A stretch of DNA of 7,671 nt, from positions 1-7,671 of the forward strand of contig JACQMD010000054.1 in the NCBI GenBank assembly GCA_016203755.1, in the 5' to 3' direction. The translations under genes were made by a program, and so were the position numbers. This document shows, one piece after another, positions 1-5,196 of this stretch. This stretch comes from Candidatus Roizmanbacteria bacterium. Lineage in GTDB: Bacteria > Patescibacteriota > Microgenomatia > GCA-001788215 > 2-01-FULL-40-14. The stretch's first letter is position 1; each line of letters starts with the position of its first letter. The notes beneath the pieces are model-generated. The model was not told the origin of the DNA. It was given only the letters and a program-made list of their open reading frames with translations, and searched no databases.

Positions 1-27
1 AGTTATTTCACTGCTAATAAAGAGTTT

Positions 28-56
28 TTGCACCTATATTTATTACAGGGTATCAT
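28..56 (+). promoter_or_regulatory. weak candidate upstream promoter for the com operon
   Basis: TTGCAC at 28-33 and TATCAT at 51-56 are separated by 17 bases. The -10 box matches five of six consensus positions, the -35 only three of six. Transcription would start near 63 and give a leader of roughly 115 bases before the preferred comEA start. It competes with the closer candidate at 144-172. Positions 1-179 otherwise hold no gene I can support. Confidence 0.25.
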
Positions 57-143
57 GATTTTGTTTTATAGGTTATAAATCAGTCAATACAGCTTAAATT
101 GAAGCTATTTCTAATGAGTATTCTTAATACTCTTATATCTGGA

Positions 144-172
144 TTAAAATTATCTTCTTCGAGTAGTATGAT
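144..172 (+). promoter_or_regulatory. candidate promoter giving a leaderless comEA transcript
   Basis: TTAAAA at 144-149 and TATGAT at 167-172 are 17 bases apart. The -10 matches five of six consensus positions, the -35 four of six. The expected transcription start is 179, one base before the ATG at 180. No Shine-Dalgarno sequence stands at a usable distance from that ATG. If real, the promoter supports 180 as the comEA start, because the longer reading frame (ATG at 114 or 168) would run through it. Confidence 0.35.
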
Positions 173-179
173 AGAGGTA

Positions 180-797
180 ATGGAGCAATTTTCCCACGAG
201 CTCATCAAGACATATAAGATTCCTCTTACCTTCGGACTTGTTGGGATTGTGTTACTTATCATTGGAATTGTTCTTTCATCAAGGCTAAATCCTTCTTCAG
301 TAGTCAAAAACGGCATTGAGATTATTGATTCAAATTCACAAGCTACGGTTAGCGGAAGAATGACAAGCATACTCGTCGTTGATATCGAAGGAGCAATTGA
401 GATACCCGGTGTTTATGAAATGGAGGACGGTACGCGATTGGTTGATCTTCTTGAGCGAGCAGGAGGAATACGAGCCGAAGCAGATAGTCAATGGGTTGCA
501 ATAAATCTGAATAAAGCCCAACCACTGGTGGATGGAGTTAAAATTTATATTCCGTTTGAAGGAGAAACTGCAAGTTCTGAATCTCAAGTTTCGGACCAAA
601 CGACTCGTATGAATGGTACTATTAACATTAACACAGCAACATCTGAACAACTCGAAACATTATCTGGAATCGGTTCGGTCACGGCGGGTGAGATTATTGA
701 CGGGAGACCCTATCAGCGAAGTGAAGAATTGCTCGAGCGGAAAATAGTCGGCCCAGTCACCTGGGAGAAAATAAAAGATGAGATAAGTGTATTTTGA
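180..797 (+). CDS. comEA: ComEA-like competence protein (membrane anchor, SLBB, helix-hairpin-helix)
   Basis: This is a DNA receptor for natural transformation: a cell-surface protein that binds incoming double-stranded DNA and passes it to ComEC. From the ATG at 180 it has 205 residues. About 14-34 form one membrane helix (IPLTFGLVGIVLLIIGIVL). About 63-126 form an SLBB domain, with VVDIEGAIEIPGVYEM typical of that fold. About 149-205 form the helix-hairpin-helix tail, starting NINTATSEQLETLSGIG, the classic ComEA signature. In-frame upstream starts exist (TTG 99, ATG 114, ATG 168), but the added residues are Ser/Leu-rich, lie before the membrane helix and overlap a promoter-like sequence, so 180 is preferred. 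The C-terminal domain is complete. The stop is followed directly by the comEC frame, which indicates an operon. Family assignment is firm; the start is uncertain. Confidence 0.88.
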   Translation: MEQFSHELIKTYKIPLTFGLVGIVLLIIGIVLSSRLNPSSVVKNGIEIIDSNSQATVSGRMTSILVVDIEGAIEIPGVYEMEDGTRLVDLLERAGGIRAEADSQWVAINLNKAQPLVDGVKIYIPFEGETASSESQVSDQTTRMNGTININTATSEQLETLSGIGSVTAGEIIDGRPYQRSEELLERKIVGPVTWEKIKDEISVF

Positions 798-806
798 TTG
801 TTTGTT

Positions 807-1652
807 ATGATGGTTGATATCATTACTTTTCATATCAATGCTTTACTTCCCGAACCTCACGCGTCTCTCCTTGCAGGAATGCTCTTCGGTGTTCACCGCT
901 CGATGCCGGATGAGTTTTATCAATCGCTCATAATTACCGGAACGCTTCATGTGATTGCGCTTTCTGGAATGAATGTTAGTATTATCATTCGATTGCTCTT
1001 TGATTTTTTGGGAAATGTCCTCGGGAAGCGGTGGGGAGTAGTCGGGACGTTATTGGGAATAGGCGGATTTGTTTGGTTGGTTGGACCATCGCCAACCATT
1101 ATTCGAGCTTCAATTATGGGATCGTTAACGATATGTGCAGTAGTAGTTGGTAGAAAAAGCATTCCTCTGCTAGCTCTTGGAGTAAGCGCTGTTTTAATGA
1201 TTTTGTTTGATTTGAGCCTGTGGAAAAATATTTCATTTCAGTTGTCCTTTTTGGCTACTCTTGGGATTATTCTTTTCGCCAATAAGAGCTGGAAATTATC
1301 AAAAGAAAACCTCCCACAAGAAAAATCTTCAAAACCAACGAAAACTATTGGTTCCTCTTTGCTTTCTCTCCTCACCTCCGATCTTAAAGTCTCACTTTCT
1401 GCCCAGGTTTTCACCATACCCGTGATTCTGTATCAGTTTCATCGAATCAGTCTTATCTCGCCTATTGCCAATGTTGCTACCGGTTGGCTGGTTGGCCCCA
1501 TTATGTACGGAGGATTTTTGATGATTGTACTATCGTTGATTTTTCGACCGTTTGGATATCTTGCCGGGCTCATCGTGTGGGTGCCTTTGACCCTATTCAT
1601 CTGGCTGGTTGAACTGTTGGCAAAGGTCCCTGCTGCATCAATCAGTTTTTAA
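807..1652 (+). CDS. comEC: ComEC channel domain (Competence family), separate short protein
   Basis: This is the polytopic inner-membrane domain that carries single-stranded DNA into the cytoplasm. Family signatures are GTLHVIALSGMNVSII near the N-terminus, GPSPTIIRASIMGS, FQLSFLATLGIILF and FHRISLISPIANVATG. Hydrophobic segments continue to the C-terminus, suggesting about six to eight helices. Full ComEC proteins of 700-800 residues begin with extra helices and an OB-fold domain and end with a metallo-beta-lactamase domain. Here the N-terminal part is absent and the C-terminal domain is the next gene. ATG at 807 or 810 and TTG at 798 are possible starts; 807 is chosen because ATG is preferred, and none has a Shine-Dalgarno site. 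A charged stretch near residues 160-185 (from Lys-rich KSWKLSKEN on) is probably a cytoplasmic loop. comEA ends nine bases upstream. Confidence 0.88.
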   Translation: MMVDIITFHINALLPEPHASLLAGMLFGVHRSMPDEFYQSLIITGTLHVIALSGMNVSIIIRLLFDFLGNVLGKRWGVVGTLLGIGGFVWLVGPSPTIIRASIMGSLTICAVVVGRKSIPLLALGVSAVLMILFDLSLWKNISFQLSFLATLGIILFANKSWKLSKENLPQEKSSKPTKTIGSSLLSLLTSDLKVSLSAQVFTIPVILYQFHRISLISPIANVATGWLVGPIMYGGFLMIVLSLIFRPFGYLAGLIVWVPLTLFIWLVELLAKVPAASISF

Positions 1653-1661
1653 TATGAAGCT

Positions 1662-2666
1662 ATGAAGCGAGTTAATGGAAAATTTTTCCTCTTCGGAGTT
1701 TTTATCGGTCTGTTTTTATTCATTGCTTACCTGCTCAATCGTCCCGACGGACTTCTTCATATTGTATTTTGTGATGTTGGACAGGGCGATGGAATATATA
1801 TTCGGTTTCCCAATGGTGATGACGGTCTTATCGATGGTGGCCCAAACCATGACATCCTTGTTTGTCTTGGTAAACACATGCCGTTTTGGGATAGAACAAT
1901 TGAACTAGTAGTTCTGACTCATCCCCAATCTGATCATTTTGCCGGATTGACCGAGGTGTTGAACCGCTACACAGTCAATTTATTGCTGGTTCCGGCAGTT
2001 GAAAATCCCGCAAAATCCTATCAGATGTTTAAGAAGAGTGCTAAAATATCTGCAGCACGTATCCACAATCCATATAGGGATGAGAGGCTGCGGGTAGGGG
2101 AGAGTGTAACGTTGTCTGTATTGTGGCCCGAGCGTAAATGGGTGGCAAACAAGTTTAAAGTTCAAAGTGAAAAATTTCCGCCAAAGGCGGATCTCCACCA
2201 GAGGTGGATGAGCCTTTGGCTCAAGCCTCTGGCTGAAAAAGTTACCAAAACAGACAGCGTGTTAGGGGTGTCAACAACTCATGATGATTTGAATGATTTT
2301 TCAATCGTATTACTCATGTCCTATAAAAGTTTTGATGTACTATTTACCGGAGATGCTGAATATGATATTTTGGAACCAATAGTTGTTCAAAAAAATATCT
2401 TGCGGGAAAAGGAGCTCGAAATACTTAAAGTAGGCCATCATGGCGGCAAAAATGCGCTTTCGGGAAAACTTGCAGCCAGCCTGGATCCAGATCTTTCTGT
2501 CATATCAGTCGGAGCCAAAAATTCCTATGGTCATCCGGCACAAGTGACACTGGATTTACTTGTTGCAGAGGGCAGCAAAATCGCACGAACGGATTTAGAA
2601 GGTGAGATAGAGGTGGTAACGGATGGAGAAAAGTGGACTTATAAGAGTGAAAAGGCGGGCAACTGA
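1662..2666 (+). CDS. ComEC C-terminal metallo-beta-lactamase-like protein with a membrane anchor
   Basis: This protein matches the C-terminal domain of ComEC, thought to degrade the non-transported DNA strand. Residues 8-25 form one membrane helix that would hold it at the membrane beside the channel protein. Visible motifs are FCDVGQGDG (36-44), IDGG (57-60), THPQSDH (86-92), FTGD (228-231), VGHHGG (257-262) and SYGHP (288-292). The second position of the usual HxHxDH metal motif is Gln89; ComEC relatives vary here, so activity cannot be excluded. Between WPERK and NDFSIV, where relatives usually have a short loop, there are about 50 residues; roughly 165-191 come from a repeat and hairpin cluster that kept the frame. 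The gene starts nine bases after the channel gene and ends with TGA. Confidence 0.87.
   Translation: MKRVNGKFFLFGVFIGLFLFIAYLLNRPDGLLHIVFCDVGQGDGIYIRFPNGDDGLIDGGPNHDILVCLGKHMPFWDRTIELVVLTHPQSDHFAGLTEVLNRYTVNLLLVPAVENPAKSYQMFKKSAKISAARIHNPYRDERLRVGESVTLSVLWPERKWVANKFKVQSEKFPPKADLHQRWMSLWLKPLAEKVTKTDSVLGVSTTHDDLNDFSIVLLMSYKSFDVLFTGDAEYDILEPIVVQKNILREKELEILKVGHHGGKNALSGKLAASLDPDLSVISVGAKNSYGHPAQVTLDLLVAEGSKIARTDLEGEIEVVTDGEKWTYKSEKAGN
2154..2167 (+). repeat. two TTYAAAG heptamers at the left edge of the comEC insertion
   Basis: TTTAAAG (2154-2160) and TTCAAAG (2161-2167) are adjacent 7-base units inside the metallo-beta-lactamase-like gene. They belong to the same family as the TTCAARR run at 6173-6200 in the M16 peptidase gene. 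They sit directly left of the hairpin cluster. Confidence 0.6.
2177..2234 (+). repeat. cluster of four consecutive triloop palindromes inside a coding region
   Basis: Four short inverted repeats follow one another. 2177-2191: TCCGCC-AAA-GGCGGA. 2194-2208: TCCACC-AGA-GGTGGA. 2209-2223: TGAGCC-TTT-GGCTCA. 2224-2234: AGCC-TCT-GGCT. The first three have perfect 6-base stems, the fourth a 4-base stem. Longer pairings are also possible: 2180-2188 is the exact complement of 2212-2220, and 2198-2204 of 2226-2232. The cluster is translated as part of residues 172-191 of the ComEC metallo-beta-lactamase-like protein without a stop or frameshift. Confidence 0.85.
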
Positions 2667-2697
2667 CAAACGATGTTTGACAACTAACTTTTAACTA

Positions 2698-3150
2698 CTA
2701 AACTATTTTTTTATTATTCTGTTGTTTATCTATAAACTCTTGAATTTGTTTCACAAATGCTTCAATATCTTTCAGGTCGTTTTTCACTGCATCGTATACT
2801 TTTTTATCATCAACATCGAGGTAATTATGTACAAGCACGTTTCTCATGCCCCCCATTGAAACAAGACGGTTGGCTAAACTAGTATCAATAATAGATTGAT
2901 CTGCAAGTATGTTAAAAATTTCCTTATTTTCTCTCTGTGGTTTTTCTAAAGCCATTTGTGCCACAATATGACTTGCGATATCCATGCATGCTTGAATGGC
3001 TACCTGAATGTGCCGTTCAGTTGCTGCCATCAAGTTGTGATTTTCAAGAAACGCGTCTTTTTCTACAACAAGAACAGACTCTTTCAGTTGTCGGAGTCTT
3101 CTACTAATTTCGGCAATTCTGTCTTCAATGCGCAAAGGGTCGAGCACCAA
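2698..3150 (-). CDS. hepT: HepT-type HEPN toxin (putative RNase)
   Basis: This is the toxin of a HepT/MntA pair: a helical HEPN protein that cleaves RNA until its partner modifies it on the Tyr of the active motif. The RX4HXY motif is visible as RNVLVHNY (Arg103, His108, Tyr110 when counted from the TTG at 3150). It follows a helix-rich body with MAATERHIQVAIQACMDIASHI, typical of the DUF86/HepT family, and the length of about 150 residues is normal. An in-frame GTG at 3156 would overlap the Shine-Dalgarno sequence itself. TTG at 3150 or GTG at 3147 lie five and eight bases after it and are more likely. The start overlaps the end of the nucleotidyltransferase gene by 26 bases, so the two are translationally coupled. 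The Lys/Asn-rich C-terminus converges on the com operon, 31 bases away. Confidence 0.85.
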   Translation of the reverse strand: MVLDPLRIEDRIAEISRRLRQLKESVLVVEKDAFLENHNLMAATERHIQVAIQACMDIASHIVAQMALEKPQRENKEIFNILADQSIIDTSLANRLVSMGGMRNVLVHNYLDVDDKKVYDAVKNDLKDIEAFVKQIQEFIDKQQNNKKIV

Positions 3151-3559
3151 TATCACCTCCTCGGGCTAAGCGAGCCAGCTGCTCACTGTATTCACGTAAG
3201 AATGGTTGTAAATCAAAATAATTTCTCATCACTATAACCTCATAATCAACTCTCTTTTGTTTGTTGCTCTGAAACACTATTTTCCCCTCCGAAATTACCC
3301 GATAAATGAAAGTGATGCTACATACATTGAGATTCTGAACTTCAACTTCGCGCTTCAACTTTGAACCTAAATCAGACATGGCTTTCAGTTGGACATCTAA
3401 AGAGTCAGCCTTTTTCTCATCAACTAAGACAGCCAGATCAACATCCGAATCTTTCGTGGCAGTATCTTTTGCCTGTGAACCATACAAATACACCAGTTCA
3501 ACGGCGGCTATAGTTGAAAAATAGTTTTTAATTATTTGCACGTCTTTTTTGTCTAACAT
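3125..3559 (-). CDS. mntA: MntA-type minimal nucleotidyltransferase antitoxin
   Basis: This is the antitoxin of the HepT/MntA pair. In characterised systems it AMPylates the HepT active-motif Tyr and so silences the RNase. The GSX10DXD motif is complete: Gly27-Ser28 and Asp39-x-Asp41 in YGSQAKDTATKDSDVDLAV. The third acidic position of the fold, usually Asp in a VDLVDLN-like strand, appears to be Glu73 in EVEVQNLN. The ISEGKIVF element after it is typical. At 144 residues it is a common length; the last 40 residues include a stretch (VDYEVIVMRNYFDLQPFLREY) often seen as a C-terminal helical tail. The ATG at 3559 has no Shine-Dalgarno sequence, but a promoter is placed to start transcription at that codon. 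The 3' end overlaps hepT. Confidence 0.85.
   Translation of the reverse strand: MLDKKDVQIIKNYFSTIAAVELVYLYGSQAKDTATKDSDVDLAVLVDEKKADSLDVQLKAMSDLGSKLKREVEVQNLNVCSITFIYRVISEGKIVFQSNKQKRVDYEVIVMRNYFDLQPFLREYSEQLARLARGGDIGARPFAH
3151..3161 (-). promoter_or_regulatory. near-perfect Shine-Dalgarno sequence deciding the hepT start
   Basis: On the minus strand the bases read AGGAGGTGATA, which matches the standard 16S anti-Shine-Dalgarno almost throughout. It lies inside the 3' end of the upstream nucleotidyltransferase gene. It places the hepT start at TTG 3150 or GTG 3147 rather than GTG 3156. No other gene here has such a strong site. Confidence 0.75.
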
Positions 3560-3565
3560 AACTAT

Positions 3566-3594
3566 AGTGTACGGTTGGAGAGGAGGAAAGTCAA
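3566..3594 (-). promoter_or_regulatory. candidate leaderless promoter of mntA-hepT
   Basis: On the minus strand TTGACT (3594-3589) and TACACT (3571-3566) are separated by 17 bases. The -35 matches five of six consensus positions and the -10 four of six. The expected start of transcription is 3559, the A of the mntA ATG. This fits the lack of any ribosome-binding site there. hepT, by contrast, has its own strong internal site. Confidence 0.45.
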
Positions 3595-3629
3595 ACGGAG
3601 AAGTGACCCTCCAGGCTGTATAAGGGGTT

Positions 3630-3635
3630 TATAAT
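3630..3635 (+). promoter_or_regulatory. -10 element upstream of the ATP-grasp gene
   Basis: A perfect TATAAT lies at 3630-3635 in the 112-base divergent region between mntA and the ATP-grasp gene. No good -35 box stands at the usual distance. Transcription would start near 3642, about 30 bases before the ATG at 3672. A second candidate -10, TATAAC at 3661-3666, would start at about the ATG itself. Confidence 0.35.
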
Positions 3636-3671
3636 ATACCATATCAATAAATTAAAAAAATATAACAAACT

Positions 3672-4742
3672 ATGCCACATACAGAAGTAAGATTTCGGGA
3701 AACCCGCTGGGCGGACGATAAGATATGGGAACATCACTCACCTCATCTGACTACAGACGCTCGATATCTGAAAGAATCGCTCGAGCGGGATGGGTCTGCA
3801 TGGAGCAGACTGTTTCTTATGAATCTTATCAACGGAAATGGAAGTGACGTATTGACAGACAAGTATCTTTTTGCGGCGATGGTGAATAGGCTTGGGTTTT
3901 ATCCCGTACCATCGATGTACATTAGTGGATTAATTGATGAAGATTGTGCATTTGTGGCAAATGCCTACGAGTATGCTTTTGAGAAAGGGGGAGTTTTTGC
4001 AAAACCGCGAACTGGCTCAAACGGACGGGATACCTTCCTTTTCAAAACTAAAGATGAGTTGTTATCCTTTCTCCACAGAAAAAGAAAGACCCCCTACATC
4101 ATACAGGAAAATATACCAATGAGCGAGTTGCGATGCGGCTGGTACATTGATGATAGTGGTATACGATGGAGATTTGCCTATAACAAAAATAAAACAGCAC
4201 TCCCCGGTAACGGGCGGGACAATCTTGCTCTATTGATAGTGAAAGATCAAACTATCCCGCTTTGGCAAAAAGCACGGACTATTTTTGATCACCGGAAATC
4301 GCTCGGCATGATTCCTCGAAAAGGAGAAATTTACAATGCAAGCATAACAGGAAACTGGAAAGAAGGCGGATACATGAGTCCAGTCGATCGAGATTCCGAA
4401 AAGACGAAGCAGATTGATCAGATAATGCAAGAGGCAACCGAAGAACTTGAGGATTTGATAAATGGTTCGATGGGTGATTTTTTGCCTGGGTACGATGCTA
4501 CTCCAGAGGCCCGAATACGGAATGTTTGTTATGATCTGGGTCTTGTGGAAGAGGCGGGAAATGGCCAAACTACTGACGGAGCGGTTTCAAGAAGTTGGAT
4601 CTTCCCGATAGAATATCAACATCTCTATAGCAACGCTTATTTTTTCCTTTCCGGAACTGCTCCAATCAATAAGAGAGTACTTGCCTGGCGGACTTATGAT
4701 AGAATGATTTGGAACGAAAATAGTAAACTAACAAATAGATAG
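3672..4742 (+). CDS. ATP-grasp ligase-like protein of unknown substrate
   Basis: This looks like a carboxylate-amine ligase of the ATP-grasp fold, but I do not recognise its substrate. TDKYLFAAMVNRLGFYPVPSMYI (from Asp63-Lys64) resembles the lid and substrate-domain start of such enzymes. GGVFAKPRTGSNGRD (106-120) is the ATP-binding beta strand with Lys111 and a glycine loop. QENIPMSELRCGWYIDDSG carries Glu146, Glu152 and Arg154 at the E-x-R position. PGNGRDNLALLI (178-189) resembles the GDG-T--LI loop of cyanophycin synthetase and GshAB enzymes. NASITGNWKEGG (222-233) is a candidate for the metal-binding Asn region. The last 110 residues or so, ending with a WIFPIEYQHLYSNAYFF segment, match nothing I know. 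No Shine-Dalgarno sequence is visible. The gene is divergent from mntA and followed by a small gene 28 bases on, perhaps co-transcribed. Confidence 0.6.
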   Translation: MPHTEVRFRETRWADDKIWEHHSPHLTTDARYLKESLERDGSAWSRLFLMNLINGNGSDVLTDKYLFAAMVNRLGFYPVPSMYISGLIDEDCAFVANAYEYAFEKGGVFAKPRTGSNGRDTFLFKTKDELLSFLHRKRKTPYIIQENIPMSELRCGWYIDDSGIRWRFAYNKNKTALPGNGRDNLALLIVKDQTIPLWQKARTIFDHRKSLGMIPRKGEIYNASITGNWKEGGYMSPVDRDSEKTKQIDQIMQEATEELEDLINGSMGDFLPGYDATPEARIRNVCYDLGLVEEAGNGQTTDGAVSRSWIFPIEYQHLYSNAYFFLSGTAPINKRVLAWRTYDRMIWNENSKLTNR

Positions 4743-4770
4743 ATTTTATAAACGTTTCAGTCAAATCGGT

Positions 4771-5145
4771 ATGATTGAAGGTGATGCAACTATTGCAAGG
4801 TATAATAGAAAGATTGAAATGACAGGCTGGGAAGTTGATGTTGATAGAGTGCATCATAGCCTGCACGGGAAGACTCCTCATGGTAGACAATTAAAGGTTG
4901 AGTACGACTTAATCCATTATGGACGAAAACACCGGGAAACAATTGTTACATGGCAAACAGATGAAGAGTTTAGGCAAATGCAAAGAGAAAATCCTGATGT
5001 ACCAATGAGATCAAGTCCGCTAAGTCCTGCTGATCAGGAGACAGTTATAACGAGAGAATCAGTTGAACATGGTATTGACAACGTTGTTTTTCCACAAAGT
5101 ACACCCATTGAGGCGGCAGAGAGCGAAAGGAGCGAAAGATGGTAA
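4771..5145 (+). CDS. small soluble protein of unknown function
   Basis: I do not recognise this 124-residue protein. It has no signal peptide or membrane helix. The first 70 residues look like a small alpha/beta domain rich in charged and aromatic residues (YNRKIEMTGWEVDVDRVHH, HGRQLKVEYDLIHYGRKHRE), with four His. Residues 75-124 look disordered and polar. The tail ends AESERSERW, encoded by two direct copies of GAGCGAAAG at 5121-5138. The composition and the absence of internal stops favour a real gene; the lack of a ribosome-binding site and of a clear promoter weaken it. It follows the ATP-grasp gene by 28 bases in the same direction, so shared transcription is plausible and a functional link possible. 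Confidence 0.55.
   Translation: MIEGDATIARYNRKIEMTGWEVDVDRVHHSLHGKTPHGRQLKVEYDLIHYGRKHRETIVTWQTDEEFRQMQRENPDVPMRSSPLSPADQETVITRESVEHGIDNVVFPQSTPIEAAESERSERW
5121..5138 (+). repeat. two direct GAGCGAAAG 9-mers at the 3' end of the small gene
   Basis: GAGCGAAAG occurs at 5121-5129 and immediately again at 5130-5138. The unit length keeps the frame and yields the Glu-Arg-Ser repeat at the protein's C-terminus. A short tandem duplication by slippage is the simplest reading. Confidence 0.6.
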
Positions 5146-5161
5146 TTATTTGTTCTTCTTT

Positions 5162-5189
5162 TTGCAAAACTAGCCTACAGTGATATACT
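5162..5189 (+). promoter_or_regulatory. candidate extended -10 promoter for the M16 peptidase
   Basis: TTGCAA (5162-5167) and TATACT (5184-5189) are 16 bases apart, and a TG at 5181-5182 makes an extended -10. The expected transcription start is 5196, one base before the ATG at 5197. No Shine-Dalgarno sequence precedes this ATG, so a leaderless mRNA is likely. Confidence 0.5.
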
Positions 5190-5196
5190 ACTCCCT

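Noticed and set aside
80..370. Minus-strand open frame of 96 codons over the comEA start
   Set aside because: It overlaps the well-supported ComEA membrane helix and shows no recognisable domain or ribosome-binding site; it is a shadow frame.
795..800. TGA between comEA and the comEC channel gene read as a sense codon (recoded genetic code), giving one fused protein
   Set aside because: TGA ends other proteins here at their natural family ends (Ndk at 7115, lactamase-like protein at 2666) and forms ATGA overlaps, and comEA ends at a normal domain boundary. The standard bacterial code fits.
2667..2712. Intrinsic terminator between the converging comEC and hepT genes
   Set aside because: CAAAC-GAT-GTTTG at 2667-2679 is a weak 5-base stem with no T-run next to it; the T-run at 2706-2712 is not preceded by a stable hairpin and lies inside hepT. 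Not enough to call.
3601..3629. Riboswitch or structured leader upstream of the ATP-grasp gene
   Set aside because: Only a 4-base CCCT/AGGG pairing is visible and it lies upstream of the -10 box, so it would not be in the transcript.
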